DNA from: DATFGK01 sp046712825
Lineage (GTDB): Bacteria > Actinomycetota > AC-67
Reading direction: 5' to 3'
Assembly (NCBI GenBank): GCA_046712825.1
Contig: JBKKCR010000045.1
Coordinates: 1-49,691, forward strand
DNA: 49,691 nt
A model generated the notes under the pieces. It made no database searches, was not told the DNA's origin, and saw only the letters and a program-made list of their open reading frames with translations. The first letter of the stretch is position 1; every line of letters begins with the position of its first letter. A program made the position numbers and the translations under genes. Below are positions 24,019 through 32,640 of the stretch, piece after piece.

Positions 24019-24972
24019 TCAGATCAGGTCGCGCGCCAGCGCGGCGGCGCCGACCACACCGGCGTCGTTGCCCAATTCGGCGGGCACGACGCGGACCGGG
24101 GTGCGCCAGGAGGGGCCGAGCACGTGGGCCATCATCGACTCCCGCGCAGGCCCGAGGAGCAGTTCACCCGTCCCGGCGGCCGCGCCGCCTCCGATCACGA
24201 TCACCTCGGGGTCGAAGATGTTGACGATGCTCGCCAGCCCGATGCCCAGGAGCCGGCCGATCGTGGCGACGACGTCCTGAGCGAACGCGCTGCCGGCGTT
24301 CGCGGACTCCCCCACGAGCTCGCCGGTGATCGCGTCGAGGTTCCCCCCGACCGACGCGAGCAGGTCTGCACCGGCCCCGCCCTCGACCCGCTGGCGCGCG
24401 AGCCGGCCGATCGCGGTGCCGGACGCGACGGCCTCCCAGCAGCCGCGGTTCCCGCAGCCGCATACCGGGCCGTCCGGATCGATCACGATGTGCCCGAGCT
24501 CGGCACCGACCCCGTAGTGCCCGCGATAGATCCGGCCGCCGATGATGATCCCGCCGCCGATCCCGGTGCCGACGGTGACCATGATCTGATCGCCGGCGTC
24601 GCGTCCCGCGCCGTGGAGCGCCTCGGCGAGGGCGGCGACGTTCGCGTCGTTGTCGACGACGACCGGGAGGCCCAGCCTTTCTGAAAGTGTGTCGCGCACA
24701 GGCACGTTGCGGTAAGCGAGGTTCGGTGCGCCGAGGATCACTCCCCGCGCGACGTCGACCAGACCCGCAGCGCCGACGCCGGCCGCGGCCGCTGCGGGGG
24801 CGGCCGCTTTCATCTCGCGTGCGACCTTGACGATCGCCGAGACGATCGCGCCGGGCTCGTCCGAATCCGTCGGCACCTGGCGGCGAGCGATGATCTTCCC
24901 GTCGGTATCGACGACCGCGGCGGCGATCTTCGTCCCGCCGACGTCGACGCCGATCGTTGGGGGAGAACTCAC
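24019..24972 (-). CDS. ROK-family glucokinase
   Basis: A 317-residue sugar kinase. The ATP-binding motif is DVGGTK (9-14), the active-site stretch VVDNDANVAALAE follows, and the ROK zinc signature is readable as CGCGNRGCWE. Actinobacterial members of this size are the glucokinases (GlkA type) that feed glucose 6-phosphate to glycolysis and often take part in carbon catabolite repression. The ATG at 24972 overlaps the stop of the Lys-rich small protein by four bases, placing it at the end of a three-gene operon with the ArsA-like ATPase. It lacks the N-terminal helix-turn-helix of ROK repressors. Confidence 0.92.
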   Translation of the reverse strand: MSSPPTIGVDVGGTKIAAAVVDTDGKIIARRQVPTDSDEPGAIVSAIVKVAREMKAAAPAAAAAGVGAAGLVDVARGVILGAPNLAYRNVPVRDTLSERLGLPVVVDNDANVAALAEALHGAGRDAGDQIMVTVGTGIGGGIIIGGRIYRGHYGVGAELGHIVIDPDGPVCGCGNRGCWEAVASGTAIGRLARQRVEGGAGADLLASVGGNLDAITGELVGESANAGSAFAQDVVATIGRLLGIGLASIVNIFDPEVIVIGGGAAAGTGELLLGPARESMMAHVLGPSWRTPVRVVPAELGNDAGVVGAAALARDLI

Positions 24973-25352
24973 CTAACGCTGATCCGCTGGAGCGTATTCA
25001 CCTGTTCCCAGCGGTCGGCTTGCGACTCGACGAGAGCGCGGAAGGCGAGGAACAGCTCGTGACCCGCCGCCATAAGATGCTCCATCGCTTCGGGCCGGCT
25101 CTGCTGCAGCGCGTACAGCGACATGCAGATCGGGCAGACCAGGCACTGCGCCGACATGCCCGGCATGAACGGCGACGCGGGTGGAACGTCGCCCGTCGCC
25201 CCGTGGCTGTGCAGCGGTTCCTGGGGAGCCTCACGGCGCGTCCGTTTCGGAGGTGCCTCCCGACGCGGCTTGCGCGGCGGCTTGGTGGCGGTCCGAGCCG
25301 ACGACTTCTTCGCCGACGACTTCTTCGCCGCCGGCTTCTTCTTCGCCGGCAT
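24969..25352 (-). CDS. small protein with a lysine/arginine-rich tail and a cysteine pair
   Basis: A 127-residue protein I cannot place in a named family. Residues 1-45 are extremely basic and repetitive (AKKKPAAKKSSAKKSS, then RTRREAP), like histone H1-type tails of bacterial nucleoid proteins. After a short linker comes a helical domain with CLVCPICMSLYALQ, containing three cysteines in a CxxCxxC pattern that may bind metal, and a C-terminal helix. Position between ArsA-like ATPase (ATG shares one base with its stop) and glucokinase recalls the small gene upstream of glkA in Streptomyces. The role, perhaps nucleic-acid or nucleoid association, is a guess. Confidence 0.7.
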   Translation of the reverse strand: MPAKKKPAAKKSSAKKSSARTATKPPRKPRREAPPKRTRREAPQEPLHSHGATGDVPPASPFMPGMSAQCLVCPICMSLYALQQSRPEAMEHLMAAGHELFLAFRALVESQADRWEQVNTLQRISVR

Positions 25353-26584
25353 CAGGCTCCCCCTCTGGCGGCACGGCGCGGCGCGGCTGGCGACGTCGCG
25401 GCCGCTCCGGCGCGCGGTTCACGGCGCTCGAACGTGATGTTCAACCGCCCGTCCTCGAACGCCGCGTCCGCGATCTCGAGCCGTGACAGCACGGTCGGAA
25501 GCATGAGACTTCGCCGGTACGGACCCACCTTGACGTGGATGTCGTCGCCTTTCCGCATCAGATCCAGCTCGCCCTTGTCGGTGAACGCGAGCCGCATCGA
25601 CAGCACGTAGGTGTCCCCGTTCTTGCGCACGCGCACGGGCTCGTCCTTGTAAAGGATCGAGGTGGGATCTTGCTTGCCGTAGAGGTCCTTCCCGAGCTTG
25701 TCGAGGAGCTTCACGCCGATCATCTCGCGGTCGTACAACGGGACCGTGAGGACCGGAACCGGCGAGAACGATTCACGGATCGTCTCGAGGTGCTCGCTCT
25801 GGACGGCCTTCCATTTCTCGAAGTAGGGATCGTGAACCTCCTCGGGCAGGAGCCGGTTGCACACCACGGCGTCGACCCGGTAACCGAACAGGTTGAGGTA
25901 CGTGTAGGTGCGGCGCGCCTCGGCGATCACCATCTTCTCTGCGTTCATCACGAGCCGCACGGTGCTCGTCTTCTGATCGGTCAGCAGGCCGCGAACGTCC
26001 TCGAGGGTGTGGTGCATCCGCTCGATCGCCTTGAACACCTGATCGTTGGCGATGAGCGGACCGATGACCCGGTTGAAGACCGGCCGCACGACCTTGGCCA
26101 CTTTGCGCTCGATGGGGAAGATGCGCTCGAAGTACCAGTTGAGCACGTCGGGGAGGCTCAGGAGGCGCAGCGTTTCCGCTGTGGGCGCGCAGTCGACGAC
26201 GAGCAGATCGTAGGAACCGTCGTCGGAGGCGCGCTTCACGTCGGTGAGGCTGAACAGCTCGTCGAGGCCGGGGATGACCGACAGCTCCTCGGCGCTGATC
26301 GCGTCGACGCCGCCCCACTCCATGATCCCGAGCACGTACTCCTGGATCTCGCGCCAGCCCTCCTCGAGCCGTTCCTGAGCGTCGATCTGCTGTCCCCACA
26401 GGTTCGGCGCGACCTCGGTCGGGTTGCTGCCGAGCGGAACGTCGAACGCGTCGGCGAGCGAGTGCGCCGGATCGGTCGACATCACGAGCGTGCGAACGCC
26501 CGCGCGCGCGGCGCGCACGGCGGTAGAGGCGGCGACGGTGGTTTTCCCGACGCCGCCTTTGCCGGTGAAGATAAGGATGCGCAT
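25352..26584 (-). CDS. ArsA/Get3-family ATPase with C-terminal HSP20-like domain
   Basis: A 410-residue P-loop ATPase of the anion-transporting ATPase family. The deviant Walker A is GKGGVGKT (8-15), STDPAHSLADAF is the switch I aspartate, and LLVVDCAPTAETLRLLSLPD the switch II/Walker B region. Residues about 315-390 form the compact all-beta ArsA HSP20-like domain (RLAFTDKGELDLMRKGDDIHVKVG), typical of actinobacterial homologues; the tail is Ala/Arg/Pro-rich. No arsB or arsenite-binding cysteine cluster is present, so arsenic export is unlikely; membrane-protein or client handling is the likelier family role. Operon leader for the small protein and glucokinase. Confidence 0.9.
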   Translation of the reverse strand: MRILIFTGKGGVGKTTVAASTAVRAARAGVRTLVMSTDPAHSLADAFDVPLGSNPTEVAPNLWGQQIDAQERLEEGWREIQEYVLGIMEWGGVDAISAEELSVIPGLDELFSLTDVKRASDDGSYDLLVVDCAPTAETLRLLSLPDVLNWYFERIFPIERKVAKVVRPVFNRVIGPLIANDQVFKAIERMHHTLEDVRGLLTDQKTSTVRLVMNAEKMVIAEARRTYTYLNLFGYRVDAVVCNRLLPEEVHDPYFEKWKAVQSEHLETIRESFSPVPVLTVPLYDREMIGVKLLDKLGKDLYGKQDPTSILYKDEPVRVRKNGDTYVLSMRLAFTDKGELDLMRKGDDIHVKVGPYRRSLMLPTVLSRLEIADAAFEDGRLNITFERREPRAGAAATSPAAPRRAARGGA

Positions 26585-26692
26585 AGGAGGGACCTGAGCA
26601 TACCGGCGGCCCTCAGGCCCAACAACCGACCTGCTCGCGAGTTTGACCGCACCGCGTTCGGATGGAAAGGCTTACCCCGGGAGGTGGGACGG

Positions 26693-27340
26693 ATGCTCGA
26701 TGCGTTCACGTGGTACAAGCAAGCCGCCTTGAAGTGGAAAGGGCAAGGGCTCACGATTCACATCGACCCGTGGGGTATCCCCGAGGGGGAAGAGGCGGCA
26801 GATCTCGTCCTGATCACGCACGCGCACTTCGATCACTTCAACCCCGAGGACTTCGCTAAGGTCACGAAAGAGGGAACCATCGTGGTCGCTCCCGAGGACG
26901 TCGCGCGCGACTGCGTCGCGAGCGGCGACGTCCGACCCGTGAAGCCGGGGCAGACGATCGAGGCGGCCGGGCTCCAGATCCATGCCGTTCCCGCGTACAA
27001 CGTCGTGAAGGAGCGCCTCGAGATGCATCCGCGCGACAACAACTGGGTGGGCTACGTCGTCGAGCTGGGCGGGAAGATGACCTATCTGGCCGGCGACACC
27101 GATCACGTCCCGGAGATGGCGGACATCAAGACGGACATCGCCTTCGTGCCGGTCGGCGGCACCTACACGATGGACGTCCCGGAGGCCGCCGGCGCGATCA
27201 AGGAGATCTCTCCGAAGCTCGCCGTGCCGTACCACTTCGGCTTCGTGGTGGGAACACGCTCCGACGGCGACGACTTCCTTCAGGCGATCGCACCGATCGA
27301 GGGCACGGTCATGAAGCCGGTCAACCCGTTCGAGTGCTGA
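26693..27340 (+). CDS. metallo-beta-lactamase-fold hydrolase (UPF0173-like)
   Basis: A 215-residue metal-dependent hydrolase. The zinc motif HxHxDH is THAHFDHFN (H43, H45, D47, H48); further metal ligands are suggested by the GDTDH segment and the histidine in PYHFG. The length and the N-terminal WYKQAALKWKG...IHIDPW fit the UPF0173/UlaG-like small MBL-fold group, whose physiological substrate is not known. ATG 26693 is picked because GGAGGTGGG lies a few bases upstream and the family begins here. It is divergent from the ArsA operon and converges on the SRPBCC gene. Confidence 0.87.
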   Translation: MLDAFTWYKQAALKWKGQGLTIHIDPWGIPEGEEAADLVLITHAHFDHFNPEDFAKVTKEGTIVVAPEDVARDCVASGDVRPVKPGQTIEAAGLQIHAVPAYNVVKERLEMHPRDNNWVGYVVELGGKMTYLAGDTDHVPEMADIKTDIAFVPVGGTYTMDVPEAAGAIKEISPKLAVPYHFGFVVGTRSDGDDFLQAIAPIEGTVMKPVNPFEC

Positions 27341-27346
27341 CGACTT

Positions 27347-27787
27347 CTACGACCTCGATTCGACGCGCTTCTTGAGTCCCTTGAGGGCCGTGTCGATCAC
27401 GAGCTTCTCCATCTGACGCTTGATGAAGCCGAGCATCGGGATCGTGATGTCGACCTTCGCCTTGTAGATCACGTGGGTCTTCGAACCGTCCGGCTCGAGG
27501 GTGTAGTCGCCTTGGAGGTCTCGCAGTCCATGCCCCTCGACGAAGACCCACGAGACGCCGCCGTCGTCCGGCTTGTACGTGTAGTCGAGGACGTAGTCCG
27601 CCTTCATCGGGCCTTGTGAGACCTCGTAGTAGACCTTCTTCCCGCGCTTGGAGTCGTCGCGCTCGCGGACCTCAACCTTCTTGATCTGGCCGGCCCATTC
27701 CGGATAGGCCTCGTAGTCCTCGATCACGGCCATGATCGCCTTGGGTTCGGCGTTGATGTCGATCGAGCCCTCGGTCTTGTCCGCCAT
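27347..27787 (-). CDS. SRPBCC/START-like protein
   Basis: A 146-residue helix-grip protein of the polyketide-cyclase/START-like superfamily, which bind hydrophobic ligands in a deep cavity. The opening GSIDINAEPKAIMAVIEDYEAYPEWAGQIKKVEV and the later LEPDGSKTHVIYKAKVDITIPMLGFIKR are standard. Mycobacterial homologues (the TB16.3 type) also lie next to an ArsA-like ATPase, so the neighbourhood supports a lipid-related task. ATG 27787 is used because the region upstream of it is the promoter of the divergent MFS gene, and GGGGGAG precedes it. Confidence 0.85.
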   Translation of the reverse strand: MADKTEGSIDINAEPKAIMAVIEDYEAYPEWAGQIKKVEVRERDDSKRGKKVYYEVSQGPMKADYVLDYTYKPDDGGVSWVFVEGHGLRDLQGDYTLEPDGSKTHVIYKAKVDITIPMLGFIKRQMEKLVIDTALKGLKKRVESRS

Positions 27788-27823
27788 CGCACTCCCCCAT
27801 CTCAGTCCGTCGGCGTGCCCACG

Positions 27824-27829
27824 TATCCT
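27824..27829 (+). promoter_or_regulatory. -10 box (TATCCT) for the MFS-HAD operon
   Basis: TATCCT ends seven bases before the GTG at 27837 and no ribosome site lies between: leaderless pattern. It decides against longer in-frame starts that would lie inside the SRPBCC gene. Confidence 0.45.
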
Positions 27830-27836
27830 TCCAGCC

Positions 27837-29021
27837 GTGGACGACGTCCGTCGAATCCTCCTCCTGCGCGGAGCACGCGCCTTCGCGTACGGCTTCACGA
27901 GCGTCCTTCTGGGCATCCATCTGGCCGACGTGTTGTCGCCGGCGAAGGCCGGCGCGATCCTCACCGCTACGCTCGCCGGCTCCGCAGCACTGACGGCCGG
28001 ACTCGGCGCCCGCGGTCATCGGATCGGGCGGCGTCGCGCGCACATCGCGCTCTCGGTCGCCATGGCCGCCGCGATGACGGTTTTCGCGTTCACGACCTGG
28101 TTCCCGGCCCTGATCCTTGCCGCGCTGACCGGCACGGTCGCGGTCGCCACGCTCGAGGCCGGACCGTTCGCGGCGCTCGAGCAGGCGATGCTCCCGCACG
28201 TGGTTTCGAGCGAGCAGCGCAACCGTTGGTTCGGGCGCTACACGGCGGTCGCCGCGATCCTCGGCTCCCTCGGCGCGCTCACCGCCGGAGGTCCCGACGC
28301 GATCCGGCGGGTCTTGTCCGAGGCTCCGTCTACCCAGCGCTGGTTCTTGCTTCCCGCGGCGCTCGCACTCGTGTCCGCGCTGATCGCGACCCGACTGTCG
28401 CGCGACGTCGAGGCGCCGACCGACCAGCCCGCGCCACTGCGGCGATCGAAAGGGACCGTCGCGAGGCTCTCGGCGCTTTTCGCGCTCGACGGGCTCGGCG
28501 GGGGCTTCGTCCTGCCGGCGCTCATCGCCTACTGGTTCCGCACCGAGTATGGGACGAGCGCCGAAATACTCGGACTCGTGTTCTTCGGTGTCGGCGTGTT
28601 GCAGTCGATCTCGTTCCTCGTTGCCGCGAGGCTCGCCGACCGGATCGGCCTGGTGAACACCATGGTGTTCACGCATCTGCCGTCTAACCTGCTCCTCGCG
28701 GCGATCCCCCTGGCGCCGAACGAAGGAGCCGCGATCGGGTTCCTGCTCGCGCGGCACGCGCTGAGCCAGATGGACGTGCCGGCCCGGCAGTCCTACGTGA
28801 TGGCCGTCGTCGACGAGGAAGAGCGCACGGCCGCGGCGATGTTCACGAACACCTCGCGCTCGGTCGCGCAGGCGGTCAGCCCGGCGGTTTCGGGCCCGGC
28901 CATATCCGCGGCCGGTGCCGGCATCCCCTTCTTCATCGGCGCCGGGCTGAAGATCGTCTACGACGTGCTGCTGTACCGGTCCTTCCGGGGCGTGCGCGCG
29001 CCGGAGGAGGTTCGCAGATGA
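27837..29021 (+). CDS. MFS transporter
   Basis: A 394-residue major facilitator with about twelve membrane helices. Loop 2-3 carries GHRIGRRRAHIAL and the seventh-helix region ARLADRIGLVNTMV repeats it in the second half, the usual MFS signature pair. Transported compound unknown; the basic loops suit a drug or metabolite exporter. The start GTG sits just behind a TATCCT box. Its stop overlaps the ATG of the HAD phosphatase by four bases, making a two-gene operon. Confidence 0.87.
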   Translation: MDDVRRILLLRGARAFAYGFTSVLLGIHLADVLSPAKAGAILTATLAGSAALTAGLGARGHRIGRRRAHIALSVAMAAAMTVFAFTTWFPALILAALTGTVAVATLEAGPFAALEQAMLPHVVSSEQRNRWFGRYTAVAAILGSLGALTAGGPDAIRRVLSEAPSTQRWFLLPAALALVSALIATRLSRDVEAPTDQPAPLRRSKGTVARLSALFALDGLGGGFVLPALIAYWFRTEYGTSAEILGLVFFGVGVLQSISFLVAARLADRIGLVNTMVFTHLPSNLLLAAIPLAPNEGAAIGFLLARHALSQMDVPARQSYVMAVVDEEERTAAAMFTNTSRSVAQAVSPAVSGPAISAAGAGIPFFIGAGLKIVYDVLLYRSFRGVRAPEEVRR

Positions 29022-29755
29022 CGACCGTGCGCGCCGTCCTGTTCGACTTCGGCCACACGCTCGTCGACTTCGCGCGCACCGAGGAGGCGCTGCGCGACGC
29101 GTACGGCGTCGTCCGGGACCGCCTGGCAGGCTGGGTGGAGGATCGCGCTCCTCCAGAAGTGGACGAGCTCGTCGAGCGCATCGCGGGCGCGGTCGACGAG
29201 ATGGTCGGACGTTCCTACGCGGAGCGACGGCTCGAGGAGCTCGACCAGATCTCGCTCTTCGCCGAGGCATTCGCGGCGATCGGGTACGAACTACCTTCGG
29301 AGCTCCTGCACGAGGTGGCCGAGATCGACCACGACTCGTTCTCGCATTCGCTCGTCGCCCCCGACTCGACGCTCTCGACGCTTCGCGCCCTGAAGGACAT
29401 GGGGCTGCGGCTCGGCCTCGTGTCCAACGTTTCCTTGTTCCCGCATCGGATGCGCGGCGATCTGGAAAGCCTGGGGCTCGCCGAGCTCCTCGACGGCGCG
29501 GTGTTCTCGAGCGAGGTCGGCGTCCGAAAGCCCGACCCGCGGATCTTCGTTCAGGCCCTGCGACAGATCGGCGGCGAGGCGAGGTCGGCCGTGTTCGTCG
29601 GCGACCGCCTCAACGACGACGTAGTCGGCGCGCAGGCTGTGGGGATGCGAACGATCCTCACGCGCGAGTTCCGTCAAGAGGATCCGGGAGACGTCGAGCC
29701 CGACGCGGTCGTCGAACGGCTCGCGGATGTGCCGGACGTGATCGCCGGCTGGTGA
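29018..29755 (+). CDS. HAD-superfamily phosphatase
   Basis: A 245-residue hydrolase of the HAD subfamily I. Motif I is LFDFGHTLVDF; the second aspartate of DxD is replaced by glycine (DFG), a substitution also seen in several phosphoglycolate/epoxide-like members. Motif II is LVSNVS, motif III the lysine of VGVRKPDPRIF, and motif IV GDRLNDDVVGA. The helical cap lies between motifs I and II. Substrate unknown. It overlaps the MFS gene by ATGA and ends three bases before the convergent zinc-ribbon gene. Confidence 0.86.
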   Translation: MTTVRAVLFDFGHTLVDFARTEEALRDAYGVVRDRLAGWVEDRAPPEVDELVERIAGAVDEMVGRSYAERRLEELDQISLFAEAFAAIGYELPSELLHEVAEIDHDSFSHSLVAPDSTLSTLRALKDMGLRLGLVSNVSLFPHRMRGDLESLGLAELLDGAVFSSEVGVRKPDPRIFVQALRQIGGEARSAVFVGDRLNDDVVGAQAVGMRTILTREFRQEDPGDVEPDAVVERLADVPDVIAGW

Positions 29756-29758
29756 TCG

Positions 29759-30409
29759 CTACGGGGTGCCGCGGCCGGCGAGCGCCGAGCCGAGCAGCCC
29801 CAGGACGAGAAGAACGCTCAACCCGGCGGACAGCCATGTGAGCGCGTGAGGCGGCAGCACCGGCCGTTCGTCGCCGTCGGCGAGCCGCATAGTTTCGAGC
29901 ATCGAAACCAGCCAGACCCCGGCCGCCGAGACAACGAACACGATGCCGACCATCCGGACCACGGCGCGGCCGGCGACCGGCGGACGCGCGAGGAGAAGGA
30001 TCGACAAGCCCAGGGTCCAGACATAGAGGATCGCGCGCGCCACCCCCGCGCCTGCCCGGCCGAGCGCCCAGTGACCGAGCCCGGGGAGCACAGCGGAAAG
30101 CGCCACCGCGGGTCCGGACGGCACCGAACGGACGGCGGCCTTCTGAGGCTGAGCGAAGAACGAGGTGAACGCCGAGCCGCAGCGACCGCAGGCACCGGAG
30201 TCGATCGGGTTCGTCGCCTCGCATGCCGGGCAGGTCCACGTCAGTGATCCGCCTTCACGACCGACCTCGGGGATAGCGACGGCGGCGTCGGACGGGTCCG
30301 CGTCCGCCGCGCCGAACCGCTCGAGACATTGGCCGCACCATTCCGCGTCGGAAGGATTGCCGGCGCCGCAGCGTGGACAACGAACGAGACCGGGGGTCGC
30401 CTCGGGCAT
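29759..30409 (-). CDS. membrane protein with two zinc ribbons
   Basis: A 216-residue protein. Two N-terminal zinc-ribbon modules have CxxC pairs at C11/C14-C25/C28 and C60/C63-C74/C77 (the second is of the CPACEATNP type). From about residue 97 it has four to five hydrophobic helices with LSAVLPGLGHWALGRAGAG, resembling the TM2/'zinc-ribbon plus membrane' proteins of bacteria. No known activity. It has no close partner gene; the SRPBCC gene upstream on the same strand ends 43 bases before its start. Confidence 0.75.
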   Translation of the reverse strand: MPEATPGLVRCPRCGAGNPSDAEWCGQCLERFGAADADPSDAAVAIPEVGREGGSLTWTCPACEATNPIDSGACGRCGSAFTSFFAQPQKAAVRSVPSGPAVALSAVLPGLGHWALGRAGAGVARAILYVWTLGLSILLLARPPVAGRAVVRMVGIVFVVSAAGVWLVSMLETMRLADGDERPVLPPHALTWLSAGLSVLLVLGLLGSALAGRGTP

Positions 30410-30452
30410 ACCTATCGAATCGGCACGACCGGGACGGGACTGGAGCGCTACC

Positions 30453-30884
30453 TCAGACGTGGCCCTCGAGGCGATCTTTCAGTGCGTTGATCCCTCGCCG
30501 GACCGCCCAGCGGTGCCGCCGGACGGCGGAGGACATCCGCCGCGCGCGACCGCGGTCACCACGCTGGACGTCGAGGTAGTAGTGCACGATCGTGCCGGCC
30601 TTGAACGCCTCGAGCCACCACTCCCCCCGGCCTTGGAGCTCGCCGCGATCGAGCCACCAGGTGACCCCTTCGCCGGGCCGCAGCCCATCGAGGCGGGCCT
30701 CGAACGAGACCGGACGGGCGAGGCGCCGGAAGCCGGGTGCGCGGAGCGCTACCCTCCCGTCGCCCGGCGCGACGCGCACGCCGGGCCACCATTCGGCGAT
30801 GCGCTGCGTCTCCGTCAGGGCGTCGTAGACGCGCTTCGGCGGCGAATCGATGAAGAACTCATCGGTCGTGTTCGTCTTGGTCAC
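30453..30884 (-). CDS. second SRPBCC-like protein
   Basis: A 143-residue small helix-grip-like protein with FFIDSPPKRVYDALTETQRIAEWWPGVRV at the N terminus and a C-terminal amphipathic helix rich in arginine (RMSSAVRRHRWAVRRG). Weaker match than the other SRPBCC gene, hence modest confidence in the fold. GTG start: a TATACT box ends six bases upstream with no Shine-Dalgarno, so leaderless. Confidence 0.75.
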   Translation of the reverse strand: MTKTNTTDEFFIDSPPKRVYDALTETQRIAEWWPGVRVAPGDGRVALRAPGFRRLARPVSFEARLDGLRPGEGVTWWLDRGELQGRGEWWLEAFKAGTIVHYYLDVQRGDRGRARRMSSAVRRHRWAVRRGINALKDRLEGHV

Positions 30885-30890
30885 GCGCGG

Positions 30891-30896
30891 AGTATA
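30891..30896 (-). promoter_or_regulatory. -10 box (TATACT) for the second SRPBCC gene
   Basis: Minus-strand TATACT lies six bases before the GTG start, without a ribosome site between them. Confidence 0.5.
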
Positions 30897-30985
30897 GGCC
30901 CGGCTTCCCGGAAGCAGCCTCGTTGGGTGCGTAGTAGGCTCAGATCGGACCTGCGACTCGAAGCAGCCACTCGAGGGAGGACGCC

Positions 30986-31378
30986 GTGGTCGTTACCGAA
31001 GAGCGACTGAACGAGACCCGTCGCATCGACGGGCAGCGCACGTGGACACGCCGGCTCGCCGTCTCGTGGGCGGCGGCGATCGTCGGGTTGATCCTCTTCG
31101 AGCCGGTTCCGACCAACGCGAACGCACCCGAGCCGATGTGGGCGACGGTCGCCGCGGTCGCGTTCCTCGGCTCACTCGCGATCATGTCCGTCGGCTTCGC
31201 GAAGCAGCACCGGTGGGCGTTCACTGTTTCCGGCGGCGCGGGCGTGCTCGGGATGTTCCTCGCCTGGGCGTGTCTTGCGACGGGCCATCATCTCGGCTCG
31301 TGGTGGATGATCGAGCTCGTTACCTTCGGCGCGCTTACGGCACTGAGCATCACCGCGGCCGAGCGCTCCAAGTCGTAG
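30986..31378 (+). CDS. small membrane protein, unknown function
   Basis: A 130-residue protein with about four membrane helices (roughly 25-42, 50-66, 75-92 and 100-118), a charged N terminus and a short tail. GAGGGAGG precedes the GTG start. No family recognised. It leads an operon with the DUF309-like protein and a jelly-roll-like protein. Confidence 0.65.
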   Translation: MVVTEERLNETRRIDGQRTWTRRLAVSWAAAIVGLILFEPVPTNANAPEPMWATVAAVAFLGSLAIMSVGFAKQHRWAFTVSGGAGVLGMFLAWACLATGHHLGSWWMIELVTFGALTALSITAAERSKS

Positions 31379-31383
31379 ACGCA

Positions 31384-31860
31384 ATGCCTCCCGAGCGCGA
31401 CCGCGATCCGGCCGGCCGCCCCCGTAACACGCGACCCCGCGACGAACTGGGCCGTCCTCTGCCGCGCGATGCGTCCAACCGCATGCCCGAGGAGCCACCG
31501 GCCGCATCTCCCGAGGAAGCACTGGCGCGCGGCGTCGAGCACTTCAACGCCGGCCGCTACTTCCAGGCCCATGAGGCGTGGGAGGAGGGCTGGCATCCTT
31601 CGCCCGAACCCGAGCGCGATTTCTGGCAAGGCCTCACGCAACTCGCCGTCGGGTTGACGCACCGACAGCGCGGAAACGCGCACGGCGCAACGACGTTGCT
31701 CCGCCGCGGCGCGCGTCGGCTTCGCCCCTACGGCGAAGCGCACATGGGCGTCTCTGTGGCTCCGCTGGTCGCGTTCGCCGACGACGCCGCCGATCGGATC
31801 GAGAGCGAGGGCATCGATGCGAAGGTCGAGCCGCCCAAGGTAGAACGGACGGACGGATGA
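31384..31860 (+). CDS. DUF309-like protein
   Basis: A 158-residue soluble protein. The DUF309 helical core is clear: FNAGRYFQAHEAWEEGW followed by FWQGLTQLAVGLTHRQRGNAHGATTLLRRG, with the conserved H/E and G residues of that family of unknown function. The first 40 residues are basic and disordered-looking (RDRDPAGRPRNTRPRDEL). It follows the membrane protein by five bases and overlaps the next gene by four (ATGA). Confidence 0.82.
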   Translation: MPPERDRDPAGRPRNTRPRDELGRPLPRDASNRMPEEPPAASPEEALARGVEHFNAGRYFQAHEAWEEGWHPSPEPERDFWQGLTQLAVGLTHRQRGNAHGATTLLRRGARRLRPYGEAHMGVSVAPLVAFADDAADRIESEGIDAKVEPPKVERTDG

Positions 31861-32621
31861 CCGAGCCGGTTCGCGAAACCTACGGCGACTTCACCTCGAT
31901 CGTCGGCGAGAAGCCCTCGTGGGTCATCGGAGGGTTCCAGCTTCCGGACGGCACCTTCTGGGAGTATCGCGAGCCGGATGCCGTCGCCGTTGTACAGAAC
32001 GGCCGCCTCCGCGTCGCGGTGCGCCAGCTCACGAGAGCGCACGACAAGGTCCAGATCCTCGACAACGCCAAGCACATGTTCTTCTCCGCGCGGGTGTTCG
32101 ACGTGCCGCCCGACGGCGGCATCTCGTTCGAGCTCGAGATCAGCTCGAAGTGCTCGGGGACCGCTCCGGGGGACCTCTACGACGGCTTCGTTTCTTTCAA
32201 CCTGCTGGACTTCAGCGAAGGCGGCGCGCTCGACTGGTTCGTCGGCCACGATCGCATCGCTCCCGTCTACGCGCGGCTCCCGTTCCCGGGGGTCCAAGCC
32301 GAGGACGCACGCCCGATGAAGTACTTCGCCATGTTCGAAGAGCTCGAGCATTCCCCGGCCGTGCGCCGTCGCGTTCGGATCGCCTACGACCGAGCGACCG
32401 ACGACTGTCGCTGGTGGCTCGACGGCGAAGAGGTCTGGCGCTACACGCCGCCGGTGAAGTTCAACGGCTTCGTGGCCGCGCTCGGGATCATGACCGAGAA
32501 AGACCTGTCGGCCGACGGCTCGGTGTCCGTGCATGGCCAGGGCGTGCTCGGCGAATGGTCCCCGCTCGAGATCACGACCTGGGAGTCCGGCGCGGCCAGG
32601 CCGTCCGAGCTTTTCGGCTGA
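31857..32621 (+). CDS. jelly-roll-like protein, unknown function
   Basis: A 254-residue protein without a signal peptide. Alternating strands (FFSARVFDVPPDGGISFELEIS, FVSFNLLDFSEGGALDWF, RRVRIAYDRATDDCRWWLDGEEVWRY) suggest a concanavalin/laminarin-like beta sandwich seen in several uncharacterised actinobacterial proteins; no catalytic acids of glycosidases stand out. The overlap with DUF309 implies a shared task. Confidence 0.65.
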   Translation: MTEPVRETYGDFTSIVGEKPSWVIGGFQLPDGTFWEYREPDAVAVVQNGRLRVAVRQLTRAHDKVQILDNAKHMFFSARVFDVPPDGGISFELEISSKCSGTAPGDLYDGFVSFNLLDFSEGGALDWFVGHDRIAPVYARLPFPGVQAEDARPMKYFAMFEELEHSPAVRRRVRIAYDRATDDCRWWLDGEEVWRYTPPVKFNGFVAALGIMTEKDLSADGSVSVHGQGVLGEWSPLEITTWESGAARPSELFG

Positions 32622-32640
32622 CCGGACGCACGCGGCAGCG

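Noticed and set aside
25352..26584. Arsenite efflux ATPase
   Set aside because: No arsenite-binding cysteines, arsB or arsR nearby; the HSP20-like C terminus marks the actinobacterial Get3/ArsA-like group instead.
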